The notes beneath the pieces were generated by a model. That model had not been told where the DNA came from, did no database searches, and was given only the letters and a program-made list of their open reading frames with translations. A stretch of DNA of 34,828 nt from Betaproteobacteria bacterium (GTDB lineage Bacteria; Pseudomonadota; Gammaproteobacteria; Burkholderiales; Burkholderiaceae_C). Location of the stretch: the NCBI GenBank assembly GCA_025358155.1, contig JANYKR010000282.1, positions 1-34,828 on the forward strand, written 5' to 3'. Numbering within the stretch: the first letter of the stretch is position 1; each line of letters starts with the position of its first letter. This document shows positions 24,866 to 33,577 of the stretch, piece after piece. Made by a program: the position numbers and the translations under genes.

Positions 24866-25511
24866 AACCCAGGCCGCGCAAGGTGACGATGGCCACGCCG
24901 CTGCCCTGCAACTGCTTGCGCAGGCGGTGGATGTAGATCTCCACCACGTCCACGCCGGTGGTGGCGTCGATCGAGAAGACCTTGTCGTAGAGCTGGGTCT
25001 TGCTCACCGCCTTGCCAGTGCGGGTCAGCAGCACCTCCAGCACCGCATGTTCCTTGGGCCTCAGCAGCAGGCGCTGGCCACGCAGGCTGAAGACCCGGCC
25101 GCTGCGCTCGTAGTCCAGCGGCCCCAGGCTGAGTTGGGGCGCGGCCAGCCCCTGAGTGCGCCGGATCAACGCCTGCAGGCGGGCTTCCAGCTCGCTCAGG
25201 TCGAAGGGCTTGGCCAGGTAGTCGTCGGCGCCCAAGTTCAGGCCCCGCACCCGGTCTTCGAGTTCACCACGGGCGGTCAGGATCAGCACCGGGCAAGTGT
25301 TGCCCCGGCCGCGCATGCGTTGCAACACGGTCAAGCCGTCCATCGTGGGCAGCGACAAGTCGAGCACGACCGCGTCGTAAGGCTCGGTGCGCAGCAACGC
25401 ATCGGCGTCGGCGCCGTCATGCGCAGAGTCCACGGCAAAGCCTGCCTGCTGCAGCGCCTTGCCGAGCCAGGTGGCCAACTTGAGACTGTCTTCAACCAGC
25501 AGCAGGCGCAT
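24834..25511 (-). CDS. response regulator, OmpR/TctD family
   Basis: Two-domain regulator of 225 residues. Receiver with acidic pocket ED (7-8), phosphoacceptor D51 in VVLDLSLP and K101 in LAKPF, then a winged-helix output domain with the OmpR-type C-terminal stretch VVEIYIHRLRKQL and LRGLGYVLE. Start ATG 25509-25511 begins MRLLLVEDS as expected; the frame is open 30 codons further up without family sequence. Partner of the overlapping sensor kinase. Likely targets are the divergent porin, the convergent binding protein or the importer at 27313, all inferred. Confidence 0.93.
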   Translation of the reverse strand: MRLLLVEDSLKLATWLGKALQQAGFAVDSAHDGADADALLRTEPYDAVVLDLSLPTMDGLTVLQRMRGRGNTCPVLILTARGELEDRVRGLNLGADDYLAKPFDLSELEARLQALIRRTQGLAAPQLSLGPLDYERSGRVFSLRGQRLLLRPKEHAVLEVLLTRTGKAVSKTQLYDKVFSIDATTGVDVVEIYIHRLRKQLQGSGVAIVTLRGLGYVLEVASPAV

Positions 25512-25799
25512 GACGACGAGGAGGGGACGGGCAGTGCCAGCAACGGCGGCTGGGCGACGAGTGGATGCATGGGCCGGAGGGTGGATGGAGCGGCAGGCCA
25601 ATCAGCCAGCGCGCGGCACATTGACCGGCTCGGCCCACAAACGACCGCATTGGGCTGGTGGATGCGGGGCTGCAGACTCAGTGTTTACCCTTGCGCTCGC
25701 CGAAGTAAAGCGTCACGAAAGGTGCAAAAAAACACAATCCCGCCGCGTCCAGCCCCTTGCCTGGACACCCTGTTTGCACCCACCCGAGGAGACACCTGC
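25512..25799. other. 288-base divergent region between response regulator and porin
   Basis: Noncoding. It holds the porin ribosome site GAGGAG (25786-25791) and a small hairpin GTCCAG/CTGGAC (25747-25766) in the porin leader. A weak promoter candidate TTTACC-16-TAAAGC lies near 25683-25710, but I would not rely on it. Confidence 0.4.
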
Positions 25800-27128
25800 A
25801 TGAACAAGACCGCGCTGTGCGCCGCCATCCTGGCGATCTACGCATTTTCTACGCCCGCACTGGCCGATGAACTGTCGGACCTGAAGGCTGAAATCGCTGC
25901 CCAGCGGCAAGCCGCCGCAGCCCAACAAGCCCGCCTGGACGCGCTGGAGCAAAAACTCAATGGCGTGCAGCAACAACAAGCCGCCGCCCAGGCCGCCCCG
26001 GCCATGGCACCGGCCGGTGCTTCGGGCGTGGGCTTCACCCAAGGTGAAGGCCTGAGCTACGTCACCGCCACCGGCAGCGTATCGCTGTACGGCCTGATCG
26101 ACGTGTCCTACGTGCACGCCAACCACGCCAATGCCAAGGACGCCCAGTTCAGCGGACCCCGAGTGGCCTGGTTCAGCGGCAACCGCTGGGGCATCACCGG
26201 CAAGCGTTTGATGGGCGACAGCGACCTGAACGTGATATTCAGGCTCGAGAGCGAGTACGAAAGCCAGACCGGCAACATGGACACTGCCGGCACGCTGTTC
26301 AATCGCGACGCCTGGGTCGGTCTCGAGAGCAAAGATCTGGGCAAGTTGACCCTGGGCCGGCAGAACTCGCTGGCACGCGACCCGGCCGCCTCGGCCATCT
26401 ACGGCGACCCGTACGGCCCGGCGGCGCCCAGCCTGGAAGAAGGCGGTTACACCAACAACAACAACTTTAAGCAACTGATCTTCTATGCCGGCACCGCCAC
26501 CGGCACCCGCATCGACAACGGCGTGGTCTGGAAGAAGGCTTTCGACAACGGCCTGGTAGCCGGTGCGCAGTACCAGTTCGGCGGCATTGCGGGCGATTTC
26601 TCGAACGGCACCACCGAGACGTTCTCGCTGGCCTACAAGGGGGGCGCCTTCAACATCGCGGGCTTCGCGACAGCAGCCAAGGTGGCGGGCCTGGCCGATC
26701 GCTCGGTGTCAGTGGGCGGCAACTACCAGATCGGCACGGTGCGGCTCAATGCCGGCTTGTTCCACTACACCGGCGAGCAGGGCGCGCTGGGTGGCCGTAC
26801 CGACAAGGCCTACACCGTGTCGGCCAAGTGGGCGCCGGCCGGCAAGCTGGACTACGAGCTGGGCTACCAGGACATGAAGGCCAACAATGCGGCAGTCAAC
26901 GGCAGCGGCAACGTGCTCAATGCCTTTGCCAATGCCAGCACCGCCAAGGCCACCGCCACCGGCAGCCGGTCCACGCTGTATGCCTCGGCCTTTTACCACT
27001 TCGACAAGATCACCGAGGTCTACATCGCCGCCGACCACCTGAAGCTGCAGGACGGCTACAAAGTGGCGGCCACCAACGGCGCCAAAGACCAGACCCAGCT
27101 GGCGATCGGCCTGCGCACGCGGTTCTGA
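25800..27128 (+). CDS. outer-membrane porin with N-terminal coiled coil
   Basis: Trimeric beta-barrel porin of the Gram-negative general porin family, 442 residues. Signal peptide 1-22 (ends PALA before DELSD), a heptad-like coiled-coil stretch at about 24-62 rich in Gln/Ala, an Ala/Pro linker, then the barrel starting SVSLYGLIDVSY and containing GSRSTLYASAFYHF; it ends in the terminal Phe needed for barrel assembly (LAIGLRTRF). ATG 25800-25802 has GAGGAG eight bases upstream. The frame is open far upstream but that part is antisense to the kinase and regulator. Its position suggests uptake of the compound handled by the neighbouring importer. Confidence 0.93.
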   Translation: MNKTALCAAILAIYAFSTPALADELSDLKAEIAAQRQAAAAQQARLDALEQKLNGVQQQQAAAQAAPAMAPAGASGVGFTQGEGLSYVTATGSVSLYGLIDVSYVHANHANAKDAQFSGPRVAWFSGNRWGITGKRLMGDSDLNVIFRLESEYESQTGNMDTAGTLFNRDAWVGLESKDLGKLTLGRQNSLARDPAASAIYGDPYGPAAPSLEEGGYTNNNNFKQLIFYAGTATGTRIDNGVVWKKAFDNGLVAGAQYQFGGIAGDFSNGTTETFSLAYKGGAFNIAGFATAAKVAGLADRSVSVGGNYQIGTVRLNAGLFHYTGEQGALGGRTDKAYTVSAKWAPAGKLDYELGYQDMKANNAAVNGSGNVLNAFANASTAKATATGSRSTLYASAFYHFDKITEVYIAADHLKLQDGYKVAATNGAKDQTQLAIGLRTRF

Positions 27129-27155
27129 TCCACCGGGGCGGCCGTCGACACGGGC

Positions 27156-27187
27156 AGCCCGCTGGCCGGCCTTCGGGCGGGCTTTTT
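27156..27187 (+). terminator. rho-independent terminator after the porin
   Basis: Stem AGCCCGC (27156-27162) with GCGGGCT (27177-27183), followed by T27183-27187. It lies 28 bases after the porin stop. Confidence 0.75.
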
Positions 27188-27247
27188 GGGCGAGCTTTTG
27201 GGCGAACCGGCAAGACGGCCTCCTCCGCAGTTCAACCTCATCCCCTA

Positions 27248-27272
27248 GACGCTGGCCCCTCTGGCCAGCGTC
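27248..27272. other. strong 10-bp hairpin in the leader of the importer operon
   Basis: GACGCTGGCC (27248-27257), loop CCTCT, GGCCAGCGTC (27263-27272), a perfect inverted repeat. No T-run follows, so it is not a standard terminator. It ends 40 bases before the binding-protein ATG and could act on RNA stability, attenuation or as a palindromic protein site. Confidence 0.6.
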
Positions 27273-27312
27273 CTGGCCACGCCATTGCCTGATCACCTTG
27301 GGCCTGTACGAC

Positions 27313-28326
27313 ATGACAAACACCTCAACCGCCGGCAAGCTGCTGGCCCTGGCCTTGCTGGCCACGCCGCTCGCCAGTTGGGCGGCCGACAAGCTGGTGA
27401 TGGCCGTTGGCGGCATGGAAAAGCAGATTTACCTGCCCGCCAAACTGGCCGAACAGCTCGGCTTTTTCAAGGAACAAGACCTGGACGTTGAATTGATCAA
27501 CACCCGCGCCGGCGTCGAGGCTGAAAACGAACTGATTGCCGGCGAGGTTCAGGCGGTGGTCGGGTTTTACGACCACACCATCGACATCCAGAGCAAGGGC
27601 AAGTCCATCATCTCGATCGTGCAGCTCAGCCGTGCGCCGGGCGAGGTGGAACTGGTGGCCACCAAGCACGCCAAGACCTTGTTGTCGCCGGCCGACTTCA
27701 AGGGCCGCACGCTGGGGATTACCGGTATCGGCTCGTCCACCGACTTTCTCACCCAAGCGCTCGCGGCCAAGGCCGGACTCAAGGCGGGCGACTACTCGAC
27801 CCTAGGCGTGGGCGCGGGCAACACCTTCATCGCCGCGCTCAAGCAGGGCAAGATCGACGCGGGCATGACCACCGAGCCCACCATCAGCCAGCTGCTGAGC
27901 ACCGGCGAGGCCAAGATCCTGGTCGATCTGCGCTCAGTCGAATCAACCCAGGCGGCACTCGGCGGCCCCTACCCGGCGGCCTCGCTGTACGTCAACGCGG
28001 CCTGGCTGGCCAAGAACCGGCCGCAGGCGCAAAAGCTGGTCAACGCGATGGTCAAGACGCTGCGCTGGATGGCCGCGCACAGCGCCGCCGAGATTGCCGA
28101 AAAAATGCCCAAGGAGTACCTGGTCGGCAACCGCGAGCTCTATGTGCAAGGCCTGGCTGAGGGCAAATCGCAATTCACGCTGGACGGCCGCATGCCGGTC
28201 AACGGCCCCGAGACCGTACTCAAAGTGATGTCGAGCTTTTCGAAAAACGTGATCGGCAAACCGATCGACCTGTCGCGCACCTACACCACCGAACTGGTCG
28301 AGACAGCCTTGAAGGGCCTGAAGTGA
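27313..28326 (+). CDS. ABC transporter substrate-binding protein, NMT1/TauA/SsuA family
   Basis: Periplasmic binding protein of a nitrate/sulfonate/thiamine-precursor-type importer, 337 residues. Signal peptide about 1-24 (LLALALLATPLASWA). The mature part shows the family pattern: a lobe with GGMEKQIYLPAKLAEQLGFFKEQDLDVE, then GFYDHTIDIQSKGK and ITGIGSSTDFLTQALAAKAG. I chose ATG 27313 rather than a TTG five codons upstream because the signal peptide then has normal length. First gene of a three-gene importer. The substrate cannot be read from the sequence. Confidence 0.9.
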   Translation: MTNTSTAGKLLALALLATPLASWAADKLVMAVGGMEKQIYLPAKLAEQLGFFKEQDLDVELINTRAGVEAENELIAGEVQAVVGFYDHTIDIQSKGKSIISIVQLSRAPGEVELVATKHAKTLLSPADFKGRTLGITGIGSSTDFLTQALAAKAGLKAGDYSTLGVGAGNTFIAALKQGKIDAGMTTEPTISQLLSTGEAKILVDLRSVESTQAALGGPYPAASLYVNAAWLAKNRPQAQKLVNAMVKTLRWMAAHSAAEIAEKMPKEYLVGNRELYVQGLAEGKSQFTLDGRMPVNGPETVLKVMSSFSKNVIGKPIDLSRTYTTELVETALKGLK

Positions 28327-29192
28327 GCGCCGTGCTGAACACCCCACCCAGCGCGGGCGTGGCACCAGGCCAGTCGGCCCGTGCGGTGGCAGCCCCTGCC
28401 ATCCAGATCACCGGTGTGACCCGGCGCTTTCTGACGCCCGAAGGCAGCTTCAACACGGCGATGCACGACTTCAGCCTGACGGTGCAGCGCGGCGAGTTTG
28501 TCTGCGTCGTCGGCCCGACTGGCTGCGGCAAATCGACCACGCTGAACCTGGTGACCGGGCTGATCCGGCCCAGTGCCGGCCAGGTGCAGGTGATGGGCCA
28601 GCCCGTGACGGGCATAGACCGACGGGTCGGCTTTGTGTTCCAGAGCGACGCGCTGTTCCCCTGGCGCAACGTGCTCGACAACGTGGCCGCCGGTCCGCTG
28701 TACCGAGGCATGGCCAAGTCCGAAGCCTATGACCGGGCGCGGGCCTGGGTTGCCCGGGTGGGCCTGGGCAAGTTCGAGACGCTCTACCCCCATCAGTTGT
28801 CGGGCGGCATGCGCAAGCGGGTGGCGTTGGCGCAGACCTTCATCAACGAGCCCGAGATCTTGTTGCTCGACGAACCCTTCAGCGCGCTGGACGTGCAGAC
28901 CCGCACGGTGATGCAGGACGAACTGCTCAGCCTTTGGTCGGGTACCCAGGCCTCGGTGGTGTTTGTCACCCACGACCTGGAAGAGGCGGTGGCGCTGGGC
29001 GACTCGGTGGTGGTGCTGACCGCCAGCCCGGCGACGGTAAAGAAGGTCCACCGAATCGACCTGCCCCGGCCCCGGGTGATGTCGGAGATCCGCTACGAGC
29101 CGCAATTCATCGAAATTGCACGCCGCATCTGGAACGACCTGCGCGAAGAAGTGCAGATCGGCCAGCGCAGCGCGCTGGCCACGCCGGCCTGA
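28323..29192 (+). CDS. ABC transporter ATP-binding protein, TauB/SsuB type
   Basis: ATPase of the importer, 289 residues. It begins with GTG, overlapping the binding-protein stop by four bases (GTGA at 28323-28326). Walker A GPTGCGKST (64-72), Q-loop VFQSDALFPWR, signature LSGGMRKR, Walker B ILLLDEPFSALD and H-loop VTHDLEEA are all intact. The C-terminal tail ..EEVQIGQRSALATPA is variable in the family. The overlap suggests tight translational coupling with the binding protein. Confidence 0.93.
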   Translation: MSAVLNTPPSAGVAPGQSARAVAAPAIQITGVTRRFLTPEGSFNTAMHDFSLTVQRGEFVCVVGPTGCGKSTTLNLVTGLIRPSAGQVQVMGQPVTGIDRRVGFVFQSDALFPWRNVLDNVAAGPLYRGMAKSEAYDRARAWVARVGLGKFETLYPHQLSGGMRKRVALAQTFINEPEILLLDEPFSALDVQTRTVMQDELLSLWSGTQASVVFVTHDLEEAVALGDSVVVLTASPATVKKVHRIDLPRPRVMSEIRYEPQFIEIARRIWNDLREEVQIGQRSALATPA

Positions 29193-29223
29193 GCCGTCCC
29201 CATCAAACCGTCCTGAAGGCACC

Positions 29224-30108
29224 ATGCCCACCGCATCCCCGCTCCTCACCTCAGCGCCCGTCAATCCGGCGGCGTTTTCACTGGCTGCGCTCGAGCGTAA
29301 GGCCCTGGCCGCACAGCAGCGGCGCAGCAAACTCGTCATCACGCTGCGGTTCCTGATCTTGTTCCTGGCGCTCGGCAGTTGGGAGGGCGCCACGGCCACA
29401 GGCCTTATCGACCCGTTCTTTTTTGGCCGCCCGTCAGGTGTGGCGCTGCAGATCTGGGAGTGGATGACCGAGGGCACGTCACAAGGTTCGCTCTGGGTGC
29501 AGATCGGCGTGACGCTGGAAGAAACCGTGCTGGGCTTCCTGATCGGCTCGGCACTCGGCATCGTCTGCGGCATCGCGCTGGGGCGCAACCGCTTCCTGGC
29601 CGACGTGTTCAGCATCTACATCAAGATCGCCAACTCGATCCCGCGGGTGGTGCTGGGCTCGATCTTCATCATCTCGCTGGGCCTGGGCATGGCCTCGAAG
29701 GTGGCGCTGGCGGTGGTGATGGTGTTTTTTGTGGTCTTCGCCAACGCCTTCCAGGGCGTACGCGAGGCCGACCGGGCGATGATTGCCAACGCCCAGATCC
29801 TGGGCGCCTCCCCTTGGCAACTGACCACCAGCGTGGTGATCCCCTCGGCCATGAGCTGGATCCTGGCGAGCCTGCATGTGAGTTTCGGCTTTGCGCTGGT
29901 GGGCGCGGTGGTGGGCGAGTTTCTGGGCTCCAAGCAGGGCATCGGCCTGCTGATCTCGACCGCCCAGGGCGCCTTCAATGCCAACGGCGTGTTCGCCGCG
30001 ATGATCATCCTGGCGGTCATGGCCTTGCTGGCCGAATCCCTCATCACCTTGATCGAGAACCGCCTGGTGCGCTGGAAGCCGGGGCAGGTCATCGAGGCCG
30101 GGGCTTGA
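29224..30108 (+). CDS. ABC transporter permease, TauC/SsuC type
   Basis: Membrane permease of the importer, 294 residues. One hydrophobic segment at about 42-58, then four to five more, with an EAA-type cytoplasmic loop (READRAMIANAQILGASPWQL) that docks on the ATPase. ATG 29224-29226 follows GAAGG; the longer open frame overlaps the ATPase gene and has no family sequence. Its 3' end overlaps the convergent TrhO gene by 20 bases. With only one permease gene, a homodimer is expected. Confidence 0.92.
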   Translation: MPTASPLLTSAPVNPAAFSLAALERKALAAQQRRSKLVITLRFLILFLALGSWEGATATGLIDPFFFGRPSGVALQIWEWMTEGTSQGSLWVQIGVTLEETVLGFLIGSALGIVCGIALGRNRFLADVFSIYIKIANSIPRVVLGSIFIISLGLGMASKVALAVVMVFFVVFANAFQGVREADRAMIANAQILGASPWQLTTSVVIPSAMSWILASLHVSFGFALVGAVVGEFLGSKQGIGLLISTAQGAFNANGVFAAMIILAVMALLAESLITLIENRLVRWKPGQVIEAGA

Positions 30109-31018
30109 GTTGGCAGTGTGGCGACGGCGTACCGTCGAGCCGGACGGCGCGCTGCAAACGCCAGGCTTCGTCCGGGTGCCGGCCATCAAACACCTGGTCC
30201 GCGGTGCGGGCTGTCTCCTGCAGGTGGCTGTCGAGTGCGATGCGCTTGTCAAACACAAAACACTCGCCCTGCCACTCGCGGTGGGCATCGTCGAGCTGCG
30301 CAAAGTAGTTCAGGATGCCGCCGCCCAGTTGCCAGACCTCCAGGCCCAGGCTGCGCAACCATGGCGCAGTCTTGTCGCAGCGGATACCGCCGGTGCAGTA
30401 CATCGCCACCGGCCGGCCGGCAGCACGCCAGGCCGGCGCCTCAGCCTGGACGTAGGCCACAAAGTCCCGAAAGTTGTGGACCTGTGGGTCTACAGCGTCC
30501 ACAAAATGCCCCAGCCGGTACTCGAAGTGGTTGCGGTTGTCGAGCAACACCAGGTCGCTGCGCGCCAGCAGCGCACGCCAGGCCAGCGGCGACAGGTGGC
30601 TCGCGTCTTGGCTGGCGGCGTGCAGGTCGTGCGCACCGGGCTCGTGTTGGGCGTCGGCGCTGGGTGGCGACAAGGGCCGGTCTGAGGCCAGTGCAGGCAA
30701 ATCCAGTGCCACCGTTTGCGGCTTGACGCTGACCTTGAGCCGGCCAAAAGGCGCGGTGACGCAAGCGCTGTGCTTGAACGTCATGCCGGCAAAAGCACCA
30801 CCGGCCACTGCGGGATGCTGCAGCGCCAGCTCAAAGGCCAGCACTGCCTCGGGCGCACCCGCCAACGTGCCATTGATGCCCTCGGTCGCCAGCACGATGC
30901 TGCCTTGCAGCCCCTGCGCCAGCCGCCGCAGCGTATCCGCTACCGCCGCCGGCTCAGCCAAGGGCACAAAGCGATAAAACGCGCTGTGCAACAGCGGCGC
31001 GGGGCGGGTGGGCGTCAT
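30089..31018 (-). CDS. trhO: tRNA uridine(34) hydroxylase TrhO (rhodanese-like, UPF0176)
   Basis: Oxygen-dependent hydroxylation of wobble uridine 34 in certain tRNAs is the known role of this family. 309 residues from ATG 31016-31018; an ATG eight codons upstream is possible. N-terminal acylphosphatase-like domain (FYRFVPL.., LATEGINGTLAG), then a rhodanese domain with DNRNHFEYRLGHF and active C208 in the loop YCTGGIRCDKT. Between the domains, residues about 108-145 form a longer Pro/His/Ala-rich linker than I expect in the family. The stop lies inside the end of the permease gene on the other strand. Confidence 0.9.
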   Translation of the reverse strand: MTPTRPAPLLHSAFYRFVPLAEPAAVADTLRRLAQGLQGSIVLATEGINGTLAGAPEAVLAFELALQHPAVAGGAFAGMTFKHSACVTAPFGRLKVSVKPQTVALDLPALASDRPLSPPSADAQHEPGAHDLHAASQDASHLSPLAWRALLARSDLVLLDNRNHFEYRLGHFVDAVDPQVHNFRDFVAYVQAEAPAWRAAGRPVAMYCTGGIRCDKTAPWLRSLGLEVWQLGGGILNYFAQLDDAHREWQGECFVFDKRIALDSHLQETARTADQVFDGRHPDEAWRLQRAVRLDGTPSPHCQLKPRPR

Positions 31019-31160
31019 GGGTCGGGATTGTGCCGCTGGCAAATCTCGGCCTGATCCTCAAACCGCCTCACCGGCTGGCGGTCTGGCCGCTGCGGAGCAG
31101 CCATCGGGTCGTTCGGCTGCTGTGCCGGCGCCGACCAGGCCGCAAGCTACAGTCTCGCCC

Positions 31161-31892
31161 ATGGCATATGAACTCCACTACTGGCCTGGCATCCAAGGGC
31201 GCGGCGAATTTGTTCGGCTGGCGCTCGAAGCTGCCGGCGCACCCTACATCGATGTGGCGCGCGGGCCAGAAGCCGCCGGCCAGGGCACACCGGCGCTGCT
31301 GCGCTGCTTGGCCGATAGCCACCTGAGCCACCCGCCGTTTGCGCCGCCTTTCATCAAGGACGGCAACGCGGTGATCGGCCAGACGGCCGCGATCCTGCAG
31401 TACCTCGCGCCGACCCTCAAGCTGGTGGCCCGCAGCGAGCAGCTGCGCACCTGGACGCTGCAGGTCCAGCTCACCATCGCCGACATCGTCACCGAGGCGC
31501 ACGACAGCCACCACCCGCTGGGCATGGACTTGTTTTACGAGGACCAGAAGCCCGAGGCTTTGCGCCGGGCGCAGGCGTTTTGCCGGGCCCGCATGCCCAA
31601 GTACCTGCAGTGGCTGGAACACATCGTGCAGCGCAACCCGGCGGGCTCGCGGCACCTGGTGGGCGGCAAGCTGAGTTATGCCGACCTGTCGCTGTTTCAG
31701 TTGATCGAAGGTCTGCGCTACACCTTCCCGCAGGCTGCTGGCCGGGCCCTGAGCCAAACCCCGCTGCTGCTGCAATTGCATGCGCGGGTCGCGGCGCTGC
31801 CCAAGGTGGCAGCCTATCTGCGCAGCGAGCGCCGCCTGCCGTTCAACGAGCAGGGCATCTTCCGCCACTACCCCGAGCTGGACCTGGCCTGA
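31161..31892 (+). CDS. glutathione S-transferase family protein
   Basis: Probable cytosolic glutathione transferase, 243 residues. The N-terminal thioredoxin-like part begins MAYELHYWPG, with Y7 where the catalytic tyrosine of sigma/pi-type enzymes sits, and GQTAAILQYL where glutathione is usually held. The C-terminal part is all-helical (LSYADLSLFQLIEGL). ATG 31161 opens the conserved beta strand directly; the upstream open frame has no likeness. Its stop codon abuts the stop of the convergent CoA-transferase with no gap. Substrate unknown. Confidence 0.85.
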   Translation: MAYELHYWPGIQGRGEFVRLALEAAGAPYIDVARGPEAAGQGTPALLRCLADSHLSHPPFAPPFIKDGNAVIGQTAAILQYLAPTLKLVARSEQLRTWTLQVQLTIADIVTEAHDSHHPLGMDLFYEDQKPEALRRAQAFCRARMPKYLQWLEHIVQRNPAGSRHLVGGKLSYADLSLFQLIEGLRYTFPQAAGRALSQTPLLLQLHARVAALPKVAAYLRSERRLPFNEQGIFRHYPELDLA

Positions 31893-33059
31893 TCACGCGG
31901 CGGGCGGGGCTGGCACGTCAGGCCCGTCAAGCCGGTCAGGCCCAGCTCGGCCCGGCAAGCCGAGGTGCTCGCCGACCCGGGGCGCGGCGGGGTAAGCCTC
32001 ATCATCCCAGTCGGTGATGTAGGGCACGGCCGGCACTTGCACCGTCCGGCCATTGACCGGCATGGCGCGGGTGCGCAGCTGCGGATGGCCGATCAAATCG
32101 TCCACCGAGTTGATGGCGCCGTAGGCGGTCTGCGCCTCGGTCAACCGGGCCACCGCCTCGGCGTAGCTGAGCTGGCTGAAAACGGCTTGAATCCTGGCCT
32201 CCAGCTCAACCCGGTTGGCGGTGCGAACCCGGTTGTTGCAAAACAAGGCGTCGCCCGCCAAGTCGGGCAGCCGCAGCACGCTGTCGCAAAAGCCGGCCCA
32301 CTCGCGCTCGTTCTGGATGGACAACACCAGTTCTCGGCCGTCGGCGCAACTGAAGGCACCGTAGGGCGCGATGCTGGGGTGCTTGAGCCCCACCCGCGCC
32401 GGTGCCCCTGCGCCGTAGCGGGCCTGCAGGTAGGGCACGGCCATCAGCTCGGCGGCTGAATCAAACAGCGAGACCCGGATGCCGCTGCCCTGCCCCGTGC
32501 GCTCTCGCTGCAGCAGCGCCTGCTGGATGCCGATCAGGGCATTCATGCCGGCGGTGATGTCGCAGATCGACACCCCGATGCGGCCCCAGGGACCAGGCGC
32601 GCCACTCACCGCCACCAGGCCGCTTTCGGCCTGCACCAGCAGGTCGTAGGCCTTGAGCGACTGCAAGGGCCCGGTCTCGCCGTAGCCCGAGATGTCGCAG
32701 GTGATCAGCCGCGGCAGGCGCGCCCGCAGGGCCGCCGAGCCAAAGCCCAACCGTGCCGCTGCACCCGGCGCCAGGTTCTGGATGAAGACATCGGCAGCGT
32801 CGATCAGCGATTGCAGCTGGGCCTTGTCGGCCGCTTGCCGCAGATCGAGCGCCACCGACTCCTTGCCGCGGTTGATCCAAACGAAGTAGGACGACTCGCC
32901 GAACACCGCCTGGTCGTAGCCCCGGGCAAAGTCACCCTCGGGCCGTTCGATCTTGATCACACGGGCTCCCGCATCGGCCAAGCGGCTGGAGCAGTAGGGT
33001 GCGGCCACCGCTTGCTCCAGCGCCACGACCACGAGTCCTGCCAGGGGTTTGTTGTTCAT
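31893..33059 (-). CDS. CaiB/BaiF (class III) CoA-transferase family protein
   Basis: Transfers CoA between carboxylic acids. 388 residues from ATG 33057-33059 (MNNKPLAGL), the usual family start; an upstream extension of 15 codons is unlikely. Class III motifs are ALEQAVAAPYCSSRLADAGARVIKIERP cut here at positions 14-40, VFIQNLAPGAAARLGFG, YDLLVQAESGL and the predicted active-site D167 in ICDITAG. The N-terminal wording recalls the mesaconyl-CoA C1-C4 transferase branch, but I cannot separate that from other dicarboxylate CoA-transferases by eye. It stands alone, with no partner pathway genes next to it. Confidence 0.88.
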   Translation of the reverse strand: MNNKPLAGLVVVALEQAVAAPYCSSRLADAGARVIKIERPEGDFARGYDQAVFGESSYFVWINRGKESVALDLRQAADKAQLQSLIDAADVFIQNLAPGAAARLGFGSAALRARLPRLITCDISGYGETGPLQSLKAYDLLVQAESGLVAVSGAPGPWGRIGVSICDITAGMNALIGIQQALLQRERTGQGSGIRVSLFDSAAELMAVPYLQARYGAGAPARVGLKHPSIAPYGAFSCADGRELVLSIQNEREWAGFCDSVLRLPDLAGDALFCNNRVRTANRVELEARIQAVFSQLSYAEAVARLTEAQTAYGAINSVDDLIGHPQLRTRAMPVNGRTVQVPAVPYITDWDDEAYPAAPRVGEHLGLPGRAGPDRLDGPDVPAPPAA

Positions 33060-33152
33060 CGCTGCGGATCTCGGGTTGGGGATGTCCTGCCTCTGGCAGC
33101 CCACCGTCTGTCAGGCGCGCGGCCCGTCAAACGGCTCGTGCTGCGGCGCGCC

Positions 33153-33455
33153 TCAGCGGTAAAACGCCTCGACCTTGCCCTTCAACTGGAGCAGCAGCGG
33201 CTGGCCCTTGCGGTTCACGGACTTGCCCGAAGGCACCTTGACCCAGCCCTCGCTGATGCAGTACTCGGCCACGTCCGAACGCTCTTTGCCGTTCAGGCGG
33301 ATGCCGATGTCATGCGCGAACACCGCTGCGACGCAATGCGGGCTGCGCGGGTCGCTGGAGAGGTGGTCGGGCAGCGGCGGCCGCTCGGGCGCTGGCGATG
33401 ACTCGGTGGCTGGGGTCGCTTGGGAGGACTCGGGGGCTTGGGCGGCGTCGTTCAT
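33153..33455 (-). CDS. DUF3297 family protein
   Basis: Small protein of 100 residues, function unknown. The N-terminal 28 residues are Ala/Pro/Ser-rich and variable; the rest carries the conserved DUF3297 text (LPDHLSSDPRSPH, HDIGIRLNGKERSDVAEYCI, SEGWVKVP, LKGKVEAFYR at the very end). ATG 33453-33455 has GGAG nine bases upstream; an ATG eight codons further up lacks a good ribosome site. It lies between the CoA-transferase and yebC-type genes on the same strand, 93 bases from the former and 122 from the latter. Confidence 0.88.
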   Translation of the reverse strand: MNDAAQAPESSQATPATESSPAPERPPLPDHLSSDPRSPHCVAAVFAHDIGIRLNGKERSDVAEYCISEGWVKVPSGKSVNRKGQPLLLQLKGKVEAFYR

Positions 33456-33577
33456 GGCATCTCTCTCCAGATCCTGCAATTTTCATCGGCTGACAACGGT
33501 CATCACGGCCATCGCGGCCATCAGAACGAGACCGGACAAACTGGGGCGTGACTCGCTGCCAATGGGTCGCGGCAGCG

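Noticed and set aside
25747-25766. Hairpin in the porin leader (GTCCAG/CTGGAC)
   Set aside because: A six-base stem with an eight-base loop is weak and common at this GC content; listed only inside the intergenic entry.
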